From: Candidatus Sumerlaeota bacterium
Lineage (GTDB): Bacteria > Sumerlaeota > Sumerlaeia > MWCT01
Length of the DNA stretch: 21,338 nt
Assembly: GCA_026398545.1 (NCBI GenBank)
Contig: JAPLSR010000311.1
Coordinates: forward strand, 1-21,338
Reading direction: 5' to 3'
The position numbers were made by a program, and so were the translations under genes. Below the pieces are notes generated by a model that saw nothing but the letters and a program-made list of their open reading frames with translations, made no database searches and had not been told where the DNA came from. How positions within the stretch are numbered: the stretch's first letter is position 1; the number at the start of each line of letters is the position of its first letter. This document shows, in pieces, positions 13,764 to 21,338 of this stretch.

Positions 13764-14281
13764 TGCTCATTTATGCCGCCACCCTTGAGGAAAAGGCGGG
13801 GACAGCCCACATCCGACAACAAGCCGCAAAACATCCTGATAACGCCGACCTTCAACTTGCCGCCGCCACATCTTACATTCAGAGTGAGCCGGTCAGGGCG
13901 CGCACCATGCTCCAATCCCTTGTGGATAATATCTCCTCTGGAAAAATCTCTGTCCCTCTCTTGCGCTCCCGCGTTGAAGTGAGCGCCCTTTACAAACTGG
14001 GTCACCTCTATTCAGTGGCGGGGGAGAAAAAGAAGGCGCTCGAAACAGATGACAAAATTGTTCGGTTGTCTCCCCATTATGCGGAAGTCCACTATAACCG
14101 CGGCGTTGTGTATTATTCAATGGCGCAGGAGGCAAAGGCGAAGGAAGAGCGGACTGCGCTTTTAAAAAAGGCAAAGGCGGAATTTGAAACACAGACCGGT
14201 CTGCATTTCCATGACAATAAAAAAACAGCCGATTTATGCCGGTCATGGAGCGAGAAAATCGGAAAGGAACTCAAGGATTGA
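13733..14281 (+). pseudogene. C-terminal half of the interrupted TPR protein
   Basis: The frame opens with TTG at 13733, but recognisable coding starts at about 13,763 (RVLIYAATLEEKAG). It contains TPR-like helices: AAKHPDNADLQLAAATSYIQ, ALYKLGHLYSVAGEKKKALE and VRLSPHYAEVHYNRGVVYYS. There is no signal peptide and no ribosome binding site at the TTG, unlike the exported neighbours. It fits as the second half of the TPR protein whose first 240 residues begin at 10636: same strand, same repeat style and same host-like codon use (GCC, ATC, CTC). The two halves are separated by the fibre-like insert. If translated alone it would be a cytoplasmic TPR fragment of about 180 residues. I treat it as a disrupted gene remnant; an independent small TPR gene is the alternative. 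Confidence 0.6.
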
Positions 14282-14288
14282 AAATGCA

Positions 14289-14311
14289 TCAGGAAGGCGT
14301 TTATTTCCTGA
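14289..14311. terminator. Hairpin between convergent genes, possible bidirectional terminator
   Basis: TCAGGAA (14289-14295) pairs perfectly with TTCCTGA (14305-14311) around a nine-base loop. It lies in the 19-base gap between the TPR remnant (plus strand) and the beta-helix protein gene (minus strand) and overlaps the latter's TAA. Neither side has a strong U tract (TTTT occurs a few bases on in the minus direction), so termination strength is doubtful. Confidence 0.35.
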
Positions 14312-15704
14312 GCAGCTTTACTAAAAATTGGCGGAACGCACCTAATTTCCGTCCTCCACCCTGCGACACGGACTCTTGACTCTTCCGTTTCACATTCCCC
14401 ACATTAAGCCCTATCTGGACATCGCCTGTCGAGTTATTCGTAATCTGCGTTTTCCCGGCAAAGCGGTTCCCCGTGATGATTGCGGATGCAACACCGGCGT
14501 TCAGCATGACGTGGCGCCCTGTGTGGTCGAAGTTGCACGATGTTACGAGCAGATTTCCGCCGGATGCCTCAATGGCTGGCAATTGTTTCTTATCCTTATC
14601 CCAGAATCCAAAGTTGCAACTGTTGAACATGACGGTGCCGCTTCCATTGATGCGGGCAATGCGCGAGGCGGGACCCCAGAAGGCGCAATTTTGAAACTGG
14701 ACCACGCCAGTGTTGGACATCCCGACATCAATGGCGGTCGGCTCTGCTCCTATCATGCTCACAAATTCCCCATTCGTGATGAGGAGTCCATACGGGGCGC
14801 AGTCATCGATAACGACCGCCCTGTTCGTCGCATCTGCGCCTATGCCGAGGAAATTGCCATTCGCCACACCGTTCGGCGTCCTGATAAAATGATAACCCAC
14901 GTTGTAACCCCATGAGAAGGTATTAAAGACATACTCCCAGTCGGTGCGCCCAAAGATGAAAGGTTCCCCCTTCAATGCCATAAATTCCTCAACGCCCTTT
15001 TTATCCGCTTTCCCGCACGTCCAGAATGGCCAGAAATGGACATTCTCCACACGCCCGATGTCATAGCACTGGTCCACATACAGCCCCTTGTAAATTGGCT
15101 GACCATAAAGGTTGCGGATATAATGCCGACCGGCGGGACGCGTCCCGAAATCCACAGCCTGATATGGATTGACGAGCAAAACATCTATGATGGAGCTGTT
15201 GTCTGCCCCGCTCGAGGCTATTGTCCAGGGATATGTCTTTGGTGGATTGGAACCAACCTGGTTTGGATAATAAATTGTCAGCCCCTTGACAACAGAGTTC
15301 TCGCCGAGTGTGATGAATGGGGCGCCATCGGGATGCCCATCGCCTTCAACGGCGAGCAATGTGCTTCCCTGATACTGCGTCCAGGCGGTCGGGATTTTCC
15401 AGATACCCTCCAGCGCCACATTCTTGGGGATGGTGAGATGGCGGGCGATGAGATAAGTCCCCGCAGGGACAAAGACCGTGCCGCCGACCGCATTCCGCCC
15501 CGCCGAATCAAGCGCCTTCTGAAAGGCGTCTGTGTCATCCGTTTTGCCATCCCCTTTCGCACCGGAATCAAGGACGCTCCACATGTTCATGTTTTCCCCC
15601 CTTCCGTCAGATTGCCCGCCGCCCGCCTCTCCCTGCGCCATGACGGGTTTCAGCAGGAACAAACAAATAAAAAAACATAGAACCTTTCTACTATCTCGTA
15701 GCAT
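14301..15704 (-). CDS. Exported pectate-lyase-superfamily beta-helix protein
   Basis: The protein is a right-handed parallel beta-helix of the Pectate_lyase_3 type. After a signal peptide (about residues 1-24, ending VMAQ) the domain opens with WSVLDSGAKGDGKTDDTDAF, then GGTVFVPAGTYLIARHLTIP and the helix rungs (VVQFQNCAFWG, VMFNSCNFGFWD, NLLVTSCNFDHTG). This start is shared by polysaccharide lyases, GH28/GH55-like enzymes and phage tailspikes; which glycan it acts on, or whether it is catalytic, is not visible. The ATG at 15704 has GGAGG eight bases upstream and is preferred over one nine codons earlier. A basic tail (GGGRKLGAFRQFLVKLLRK) follows the helix. It is convergent with the TPR remnant and divergent from the GH4 gene, with 144 bases between the two starts. 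Its codon use is host-like, unlike the beta-helix insert nearby. Confidence 0.85.
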   Translation of the reverse strand: MLRDSRKVLCFFICLFLLKPVMAQGEAGGGQSDGRGENMNMWSVLDSGAKGDGKTDDTDAFQKALDSAGRNAVGGTVFVPAGTYLIARHLTIPKNVALEGIWKIPTAWTQYQGSTLLAVEGDGHPDGAPFITLGENSVVKGLTIYYPNQVGSNPPKTYPWTIASSGADNSSIIDVLLVNPYQAVDFGTRPAGRHYIRNLYGQPIYKGLYVDQCYDIGRVENVHFWPFWTCGKADKKGVEEFMALKGEPFIFGRTDWEYVFNTFSWGYNVGYHFIRTPNGVANGNFLGIGADATNRAVVIDDCAPYGLLITNGEFVSMIGAEPTAIDVGMSNTGVVQFQNCAFWGPASRIARINGSGTVMFNSCNFGFWDKDKKQLPAIEASGGNLLVTSCNFDHTGRHVMLNAGVASAIITGNRFAGKTQITNNSTGDVQIGLNVGNVKRKSQESVSQGGGRKLGAFRQFLVKLLRK

Positions 15705-15848
15705 CTTTTCACCCTCCGCAAAATTTCTCATCCAATGACTTCAGGCTGAGAAGCATAATGGTAAATCTCTTGACACCTCTACCAATTCTGGCAAGGTTTT
15801 TTCTGCAAACTATTCTGAAAATACCGAATCATTACCTGAGGAAAAAAC

Positions 15849-17279
15849 ATGCGGAAAAAGATTTCACCGGCAGGACATGCCGCACACACAAAACCCGCCG
15901 ATTCCTCTATCGGTCTGCCCGGAAATCTTCTCCGACCTGTCAAAATCACCATGCTCGGCGCAGGGAGCAGCTTCACACCGCGCCTCGTGAATGACGTCCT
16001 GCTCATACCTGGTCTCGACCGCATCCATATAGCCCTTGTTGACACCGATACAAAGCGCCTATCCACCATGAAACGCCTGATCGAAAAGCTCGCAAAGCAG
16101 ATGGGGAAGGAAAAAGTCTGCGCCGTCACCGCCACGCCCGACAGGACTGCCGCCCTGCCCGGTTCCACATACATTATCAACTGCATTGAGGTCAGCGGCG
16201 TGGATTGCGTCCGTTTTGATAATGATATCCCCGCAAAATATGGCGTTGACCAGTGCATCGGGGACACCGTCGGTCCGGGTGGACTCTTCAAGGCGCTCCG
16301 CACCATTCCCGTCTGGCTCGAAATCCTCTGGGATGCGGAAGCCCTCTGCCCGGATGCCCTCATCCTGAACTACACCAATCCTATGAACATGATGTGCCTT
16401 GCCGCAGGGCTGGCGAGCACCATGAATGTGGTGGGGCTTTGCCACTCCGTCCAGGGCACAAGCCACATCCTCGCCAGGCGCGCAGGCATCCCATTTGATG
16501 AGATGGTCTGGGAGTGCGCGGGCATCAACCACCTCGCCTGGTTCACAAAATTAGAACATAAGGGACAAGACCTTTACCCCATCCTCATAAAAAAGGCGCA
16601 GGCTGACCTCGCCGGAAATCCCACCGACCCGGATGATGCGGGCGACCTCGTCCGCAAGGACATCATGCTCCAGTTTGGATACTTCGTGACGGAATCCTCA
16701 GGTCACTTCAGTGAATATGTCCCTTACTATCGCAAACGCAAAGACCTTATCAAAAAATACTGCCGGGCGGGATATGACGGCGGCTCTGGATTTTACGCTC
16801 GCGAGTGGCCCAACTGGCGCAAGGCGGCAGATGATGAACGCCTCCAGATGCTCAAAGGTGAAAAAACCCTCGGCTGGGAGCGCAGCTGGGAATATGCCTC
16901 ATGGATTATCGAAGCGCTGGAAAAAAACCAGCCCTTCCGCATCCACGGCAACGTCATGAACTCTCACCGCAAGGCGGGACCCCTCATCACCAACCTCCCC
17001 CAAAACGGCTGTGTTGAGGTGGCGTGCATGGTGGACGGCAACGGCGTGAATCCAACAGTTTTCGGACGTCTCCCGACGCGCCTCGCCGCCCTTTGCGCAT
17101 CCAACATGTATTTTTTTGAGCTCGGCGCAACCGCCTCCCTCCTCAGGAGCAGAGAGGCGGCAATCCATGCACTCATGCTTGACCCGCTCACATCCGCTGT
17201 CTGCTCGCCGGCGGAGATACGACAGATGGCTGAGGAACTCTTCAAGGCGGAAAAAAGATTCCTGAAGGGATACAGATGA
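15849..17279 (+). CDS. Glycoside hydrolase family 4 alpha-glycosidase (MelA/AglA-like)
   Basis: GH4 enzymes hydrolyse glycosides in the cytoplasm by an unusual redox-elimination mechanism needing NAD+ and a divalent metal, usually Mn2+. Visible landmarks are the Rossmann NAD motif ITMLGAGSSFTPRLV (about 33-47), GDTVGPGGLFKALRTIPV, NYTNPMN (174-180), and the metal-ligand pair C198 in LCHSVQG and H228 in GINHLAWF, spaced as in characterised members. The overall pattern is closest to alpha-galactosidase, alpha-glucosidase or alpha-glucuronidase members; the sugar is not decided by sequence. At 476 residues the length is usual, with about 30 extra N-terminal residues before the NAD motif. The ATG has GAGGA seven bases upstream. 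It opens a plus-strand series with adenylate kinase 31 bases downstream. The enzyme probably handles oligosaccharides taken up after outside degradation. Confidence 0.92.
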   Translation: MRKKISPAGHAAHTKPADSSIGLPGNLLRPVKITMLGAGSSFTPRLVNDVLLIPGLDRIHIALVDTDTKRLSTMKRLIEKLAKQMGKEKVCAVTATPDRTAALPGSTYIINCIEVSGVDCVRFDNDIPAKYGVDQCIGDTVGPGGLFKALRTIPVWLEILWDAEALCPDALILNYTNPMNMMCLAAGLASTMNVVGLCHSVQGTSHILARRAGIPFDEMVWECAGINHLAWFTKLEHKGQDLYPILIKKAQADLAGNPTDPDDAGDLVRKDIMLQFGYFVTESSGHFSEYVPYYRKRKDLIKKYCRAGYDGGSGFYAREWPNWRKAADDERLQMLKGEKTLGWERSWEYASWIIEALEKNQPFRIHGNVMNSHRKAGPLITNLPQNGCVEVACMVDGNGVNPTVFGRLPTRLAALCASNMYFFELGATASLLRSREAAIHALMLDPLTSAVCSPAEIRQMAEELFKAEKRFLKGYR

Positions 17280-17310
17280 GGATGCAGGCAACCACGGGAG
17301 GCGCATGATT

Positions 17311-17946
17311 ATGAACATTGTCATTATGGGTGTGCAGGGCTCAGGAAAGGGAACACAGTCAAGACTTCTCTCGAAACGCCTCACCATCCCCCATATCTCC
17401 ACGGGGGACTTGTTCAGAGAGAATATCAAAAACCAGACCGCGCTGGGCAAAGAGGCGCAGACATACACCGACCGGGGCGCTCTTGTCCCGGATGTGATTG
17501 TCATCAACATGGTGCGCGACCGCCTCAAAGCGCCCGACACCGCAATTGGTTTTATCCTTGACGGCTTCCCCAGAAACGGCGTCCAGCTGGCAGCCTTAGA
17601 ATTCCTGCGACCCGTGGAACACGCCATCCTCCTCGAACTGGACGATGCGACAGGAATCGGGCGCCTGAGCGTGCGCACCGTCTGTCTCAGGTGCGGCGTA
17701 ATTTATGGCTCAAATCGCCCCCCGAAAGTGGCGGGCATCTGCGATGAGTGCGGCGGTCTGCTCGTCGAGCGCAATGACGATAAGGACAGAGGCGCCATCA
17801 CAAAGAGGCTCGAACTCTATCACCAGGAAATTGACATCATGCTGAGATATTACGAATGGAAGGGCGTCCTGCGGCACATCCCTGCGGGCGGCACGCCGGA
17901 GTCTATCTTCAGCCTCTGCCTTCAGGCGCTGGGCGTCTCTGTGTGA
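17311..17946 (+). CDS. adk: Adenylate kinase with zinc-type LID domain
   Basis: The enzyme interconverts ATP + AMP and 2 ADP in the cytoplasm. It has a P-loop GVQGSGKGTQ (family consensus GxPGxGKGTQ, so the proline is glutamine here), STGDLFRENI for AMP binding, GFILDGFPRN (DGFPRT in most), and a LID with four cysteines (CLRCG and CDECG) for structural zinc. The arginines of the RLSVR segment, which contact phosphates, are kept, though the usual glycine is valine. RNDDKDRGAITKRLELYH matches the region after the LID. The ATG at 17311 gives the usual MNIVIMG start and has GGGAGG nine bases upstream; an ATG at 17305 is too close to it. The gene usually sits in the ribosomal protein operon; here it lies between a glycosidase and an exported protein, so it may be a second copy. 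Confidence 0.9.
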   Translation: MNIVIMGVQGSGKGTQSRLLSKRLTIPHISTGDLFRENIKNQTALGKEAQTYTDRGALVPDVIVINMVRDRLKAPDTAIGFILDGFPRNGVQLAALEFLRPVEHAILLELDDATGIGRLSVRTVCLRCGVIYGSNRPPKVAGICDECGGLLVERNDDKDRGAITKRLELYHQEIDIMLRYYEWKGVLRHIPAGGTPESIFSLCLQALGVSV

Positions 17947-17978
17947 AATATAATTAAATTCCAATGGAGGGGGAAGCC

Positions 17979-19775
17979 ATGAAAGCAAAGTTTATCCCTC
18001 TGGTGATTTTGCAATTGAGCCTGCTTCTGTTTGCCGGCGGGGAGGAGAAATCCTCATCTCCGGCAAGGCGTGGCGCCAATCCCGATTTTTATGAAGCGCA
18101 GAAAAAACTCGACCAGGGCGGCAACTTTTATTTCTTTATGGACACAAAAGACCTCTTAAAAAATTTCATCGGGGAAACAAGGGATTCCATTGCAACCTCC
18201 GGCAAAGAAAAAGGACAGACCTTCTTTATCATTGTTGACCGCATTCTCAGCGCACTTGGAATCTACGACATCCAATACCTGGGCATCAGTGTGGTTGAGC
18301 AGGGGAACTCTCGCCTGATGAAAACCTATCTCAAGACTCCTCCGGAAAAACGGGGGCTTTTCAAGGTGCTCGGAGGCGAGCCGCACGCATTTGAAACACT
18401 ATCCTATGCCCCTGCGGACTCTTCCTTTTTTCTCTCCTGCGATGTCGACCCTGTGGAGGCGCTGGCGCTTGTGCGTGCCACAATTCTTGAATCAGGCGGA
18501 CCCACCGCCCTTGCCTCATTTAACACCAGCATGACGAATGCAACAACTAAGACGGGGTTCGCCATTGAGGAGGCGCTTAACTGCCTGGGGGGCGAATTCT
18601 TCATCGCGGGATATTTCGACCGGAAGGAAATGATGACCCTCACAAAAAAACAAGCCGTCACGGAATCATTACCAACACCAAGAGCCGCCATAGGCGTCCG
18701 AGTCAGAGACGCACGGCTCCTCAACATGCTCAAAGAATTCTTAACCCGGACGGGCATCGCAACAAAGGAGGAATCGGCAGGCGGCATCACAAGGCTCTTC
18801 ATACAGCCGAAGCCGGATATGGACCCCTCCATCAAGCCAGCCTTTTTCTATGACGGGCGCTTCATTCTCTTCTCCACGAGCTCAGAATATCTCGAGCGCA
18901 TCCTCGCAACTAAAAAGGGAACTGCGAATTTGGGCAGTAACGAGGAATACATGCAAATCGTTAAGGCGCTCCCCATAAAAGGGAACGAACTTCTCTACAT
19001 TGGCGGAGACTTCCCTGTGGAACTGAAGAATTACACCCACATCTGGAAGGAAAAACTGATTGAGGCGGCATCTGCGAGCGATGGGCGTGTGAGGAATCAA
19101 CCCATTATCCGCCTCTCCCGCTTGCTTGAGCGCCCCGGCGCACGGGGCGCCCTGGCAGCCATGCGCGTCAATGAGCCGGAAGGCATCCTGATTGTATGCA
19201 ACACCACAAATAACATTATAGAAGGCTCATTAATTGCCGCTTGCTCACCCATTGTCTTTCCCATCCTCGCCTTCAAGTCTCAAGAGGTCATGAAAACGGG
19301 CGTCCGCTCAAAGGTCAATTCACTGAGGGCAAACATGCGCTCCGTGGCAACCGCCCTTGAGTCATACTACGTGGACTGGTCATCATATCCGCCGACCTCT
19401 GATTTCGACTCCCTCACACGAGATGGTGCTGGTGGGATATACAATATCTATGCACTAAAACGGCTAACTACGCCAATCGCCTATATCACATCCGTCCCTA
19501 TTGACCCCTTTGCCGAGCTGGAGGGAACCCCCCTCCTGTATTTTGGACCGCAAGAGAAAAGAGATGCCGAACTGTCCATCAAGGGATTCCTGTGGTGCAT
19601 CTGGAGCGTTGGTCCGGACGGTCGGAGCGATATCCGCTCTAAGGAAGACCTTGCAAACCTTGAAACAAACATTCTCGCCTACGACCCAACCAACGGTCTG
19701 CTCAGTGCGGGCGACATCGCCTGCTGGAATAGTCCGGGGGGCATCAAGGTTGGAGCCGTCAAGGTTTTCCCTTGA
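17979..19775 (+). CDS. Exported protein of unknown function with a C-terminal pseudopilin-like domain
   Basis: The chosen ATG at 17979 has GGAGGGGG close upstream and yields a signal peptide (MKAKFIPLVILQLSLLLFAG). An ATG five codons earlier overlaps that ribosome binding site. About residues 30-410 are a large domain I cannot name with confidence; it faintly resembles DUF3352-type periplasmic proteins. Near residues 415-432 lies a hydrophobic stretch (GSLIAACSPIVFPILAF). The part after it matches the body of GspG-like type II secretion / type IV pilus pseudopilins: KVNSLRANMRSVATALESYY, then VDWSSYPP, LTTPIAYITSVPIDPF, SVGPDGRSD and the end pattern YDPTNGLLSAGDI. Normal pseudopilins carry a short leader and FTLIE motif cut by prepilin peptidase; none is present here, so the domain is used as a fusion partner. 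The 100-base gap to the next gene holds a weak hairpin. Family assignment of the C-terminal part is good. Confidence 0.7.
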   Translation: MKAKFIPLVILQLSLLLFAGGEEKSSSPARRGANPDFYEAQKKLDQGGNFYFFMDTKDLLKNFIGETRDSIATSGKEKGQTFFIIVDRILSALGIYDIQYLGISVVEQGNSRLMKTYLKTPPEKRGLFKVLGGEPHAFETLSYAPADSSFFLSCDVDPVEALALVRATILESGGPTALASFNTSMTNATTKTGFAIEEALNCLGGEFFIAGYFDRKEMMTLTKKQAVTESLPTPRAAIGVRVRDARLLNMLKEFLTRTGIATKEESAGGITRLFIQPKPDMDPSIKPAFFYDGRFILFSTSSEYLERILATKKGTANLGSNEEYMQIVKALPIKGNELLYIGGDFPVELKNYTHIWKEKLIEAASASDGRVRNQPIIRLSRLLERPGARGALAAMRVNEPEGILIVCNTTNNIIEGSLIAACSPIVFPILAFKSQEVMKTGVRSKVNSLRANMRSVATALESYYVDWSSYPPTSDFDSLTRDGAGGIYNIYALKRLTTPIAYITSVPIDPFAELEGTPLLYFGPQEKRDAELSIKGFLWCIWSVGPDGRSDIRSKEDLANLETNILAYDPTNGLLSAGDIACWNSPGGIKVGAVKVFP

Positions 19776-19837
19776 TACCATAAGGATAATGAAGGAATAC
19801 ACAACGTTCAGAAAAACCCTTCTCAAGGACTTTTAAA

Positions 19838-19857
19838 TGGGCGCGCTTTTCCGCCCA
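19838..19857 (+). terminator. Weak terminator-like hairpin
   Basis: TGGGCG (19838-19843) pairs with CGCCCA (19852-19857) around an eight-base loop. The following sequence is AACCTGAATTTT, so a T run begins only several bases later. It lies between the pseudopilin-fusion gene and the TIM-barrel gene and could reduce readthrough. Confidence 0.3.
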
Positions 19858-19885
19858 ACCTGAATTTTAAAATGGGGTGCCATTT

Positions 19886-20704
19886 ATGCCTTTCACTTTT
19901 GGAATGCCCGCCCTTATTGAACTCCCTGATATCACCAGCCATATTGACCTGTGCAAAGAACTGGGACTCTCATTTATTGAATTGAACATGAATATCCCGT
20001 GGCAATGCCCTGAAAATCTTGCCCCTGATTTTCTTAAAAGCCTGACGATAAACCACGGGATTGGTTTCTCGCTTCACTTGCCCGAAGAGACTGACATGGG
20101 TTCCTTTCATTTACCTGTCAGGCAAGGGCACATGGTGCGATGCGAGGAAGCCTTTCTCTGGTCCGCCAGAGCCGGCGTCCCGATGGTAAATCTTCACCTC
20201 AATAACGGAGTCTATTTCAGCCTGCCGGATAAAAAAGTCTGGCTCTATCAGAAATACCAGCCCCTTTTTCTTGAGAATCTCCTGAGCGGTTTCGACAGAC
20301 TTGCTAACCTGGCAAGGGACAACGGAATTAAAATCTGCATTGAGAACTCTTACAACTTCCATCTTCCCTTCATCGGTGAAGCCGTCCGGAACCTCATGAA
20401 TATCCCTCAGATATTTCTGACATGGGACACCGGTCATGATGCAAGAACGGGTTTCAAAGAGAGGGCGCTCCTCTTACAACACGAGGAGAGGATTGCCCAC
20501 ATGCACCTGCATGATTATAATGGCGTGAGTGACCACCAGATTCCTTTCACAGGTAATATAAATATTCGTGAGATGCTGACTTTTGCAAAGCGGCGGAATA
20601 TCAGCGTCATTATTGAGGTTAAAACAGTAGATGCACTGAGGGAATCTGTATCAAAATTACATGGCGACAATGCCCTTGACGTCTCCGCAGGTGCGGTGCA
20701 ATGA
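19886..20704 (+). CDS. Xylose-isomerase-like TIM-barrel protein (sugar phosphate isomerase/epimerase family)
   Basis: The 272-residue protein has the AP-endonuclease-2 / xylose-isomerase-like TIM barrel used by sugar isomerases, epimerases and dehydratases with a divalent metal. Strand ends with likely metal or substrate residues are visible: LSFIELNMN, FSLHLPEE, VNLHLNNG, KICIENSYNF (Glu ligand), LTWDTGHD (Asp and His), AHMHLHDYNG (His) and VIIEVK (Glu). The order and spacing match the family, so the metal site looks complete. The substrate cannot be assigned. The ATG at 19886 is preferred because GGGG lies about nine bases upstream and it gives a normal start; a GTG at 19877 would add three residues. 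It is followed after 40 bases by a membrane protein gene, with which it may be co-transcribed. Confidence 0.85.
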   Translation: MPFTFGMPALIELPDITSHIDLCKELGLSFIELNMNIPWQCPENLAPDFLKSLTINHGIGFSLHLPEETDMGSFHLPVRQGHMVRCEEAFLWSARAGVPMVNLHLNNGVYFSLPDKKVWLYQKYQPLFLENLLSGFDRLANLARDNGIKICIENSYNFHLPFIGEAVRNLMNIPQIFLTWDTGHDARTGFKERALLLQHEERIAHMHLHDYNGVSDHQIPFTGNINIREMLTFAKRRNISVIIEVKTVDALRESVSKLHGDNALDVSAGAVQ

Positions 20705-20744
20705 AAATATCATGAAATCTTAACTTTTTTAAGGAGTGATAACC

Positions 20745-21338
20745 ATGAGTGAGTCAATCGTTATCAATCCGCCTCTCCAGCCCAAAAAAAGGGTGGAGTC
20801 CATTGACGCCTTTCGTGGATTCACAATCCTCGCCATGATATTTGTCATCCAGGTGGCAGGTTACAGAAACCTCCCTCTTACCTTCCCGCATTTCAACAGC
20901 GCGCCTGTCTCAACCTTCAAACATGCGGGCGAGGACAGCGACGCCGAGGAGTGGGCATTCTGGGAGGGCAAACCATATTCAACCATTTATCGAAAGGCGA
21001 AAATCCTGAAAAGACTTTCCAACACCCAGTATAATGTGATACTTCTGGATGAAAAAGGGAACCCTGAAAAGACATTTAACAACGTGCTGGTAACTCATGC
21101 CAAACCGCTCAGGAAGAATGACGGCATCCTCGCCATCAAACACAAAGATTCAGCCATGCCCGAATTCCGCGGATACGGCAACGGCTGCACCTTCACCGAC
21201 CTCGTTGCGCCCTTCTTTGTCTTCATCGTTGGCGTGTGCATACCCTTGAGCAAACAGCGGCGCGGGGCGGCATGGTGGAAACACGTCGGCACGCGCACAC
21301 TTCTTCTCATCCTCGCAGGCGTGATATATATTTCGCTC
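20745..21338 (+). CDS. DUF5009 / heparan-alpha-glucosaminide N-acetyltransferase-like membrane protein, 3' end outside window
   Basis: The open frame of 198 codons runs off the window end and has AAGGAG eight bases before its ATG. Its N-terminus RVESIDAFRGFTILAMIFVI is the first membrane helix with the family DAxRG motif, and CTFTDLVAPFFVFIVGVCIP is the second helix with the FTDLVxPFF signature. A third helix begins near residue 188 (LLLILAGVIYIS). Relatives are multi-pass acyltransferases such as HGSNAT and YeiB/DUF5009 proteins, which move acetyl groups across the membrane onto amino sugars. Between helices 1 and 2 there is a long soluble stretch (about residues 45-142), some 85 residues more than expected, including WEGKPYSTIYRKAKILKR and YNVILLDEKGNPEKTF. 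Gene identity is good; function is inferred. Confidence 0.82.
   Translation, partial: MSESIVINPPLQPKKRVESIDAFRGFTILAMIFVIQVAGYRNLPLTFPHFNSAPVSTFKHAGEDSDAEEWAFWEGKPYSTIYRKAKILKRLSNTQYNVILLDEKGNPEKTFNNVLVTHAKPLRKNDGILAIKHKDSAMPEFRGYGNGCTFTDLVAPFFVFIVGVCIPLSKQRRGAAWWKHVGTRTLLLILAGVIYISL

Noticed and set aside
15036..15680. 214-codon open frame on the plus strand
   Set aside because: It is the antisense shadow of the pectate-lyase-like gene; its translation has no recognisable features.
15770..15775. Perfect TTGACA as a promoter for the GH4 gene
   Set aside because: No acceptable -10 box lies 15-19 bases downstream; the best AT-rich hexamer is more than 30 bases away.
16899..17678. 259-codon open frame on the minus strand
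   Set aside because: It lies antisense to the GH4 and adenylate kinase genes, has a low-complexity Arg/Ser-rich translation, and no ribosome binding site or family resemblance.

Overview
The window looks like chromosome from an uncultured, Gram-negative-type bacterium with roughly 54% GC and mostly TGA stop codons. Markers are a UroD/MtaA-like methyltransferase, a glycosidase family 4 enzyme, exported beta-helix proteins, a pseudopilin-type C-terminal domain reading YYVDWSSYPP, and a DUF5009-like membrane protein. This mix recalls candidate phyla near the PVC/FCB groups (Sumerlaeota-like or Hydrogenedentota-like), but that placement is an impression, not a demonstration. There are no rRNA or tRNA genes, no CRISPR array and no transposase.

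Minus-strand half (1-8.7 kb). A UroD/MtaA-family protein (543-1682) runs in frame, through one amber TAG codon, into a thioredoxin-fold tail (51-542). The TAG falls right after the CAPC motif of the first thioredoxin fold. Next comes a DUF4258 toxin / YgiT-type antitoxin pair with its own promoter and a 15-bp palindrome. A compact, translationally coupled histidine operon follows in the order hisZ, hisG-like A, hisG-like B, hisS, then an ABC-F ATPase. The two HisG paralogues have lost complementary active-site motifs, which suggests a heteromeric ATP phosphoribosyltransferase.

Middle (8.9-14.3 kb, plus strand). An azoreductase-like flavoprotein is followed by an exported PGRP-type amidase and an exported TPR protein. 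The TPR gene is interrupted by about 2.4 kb of foreign-looking DNA encoding a beta-helix / phage-fibre-like polypeptide with HTH metal-binding-type motifs. The segment is fused in frame to the TPR N-terminal half and ends in a G-rich tract. The TPR C-terminal half resumes at about 13,763.

Right part (14.3-21.3 kb). A secreted pectate-lyase-like beta-helix protein (minus strand) lies divergent from a plus-strand series: GH4 glycosidase, adenylate kinase, an exported protein with a C-terminal pseudopilin-like body, a xylose-isomerase-like TIM-barrel protein, and the start of a DUF5009 / heparan-glucosaminide N-acetyltransferase-like membrane protein cut by the window end. This half suggests a glycan-degrading lifestyle.

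No gene-free stretch exceeds 300 bases. The longest are 8634-8885 (divergent promoters), 2326-2535 (toxin-antitoxin leader and promoter) and 13543-13732 (G-rich tail of the insert).
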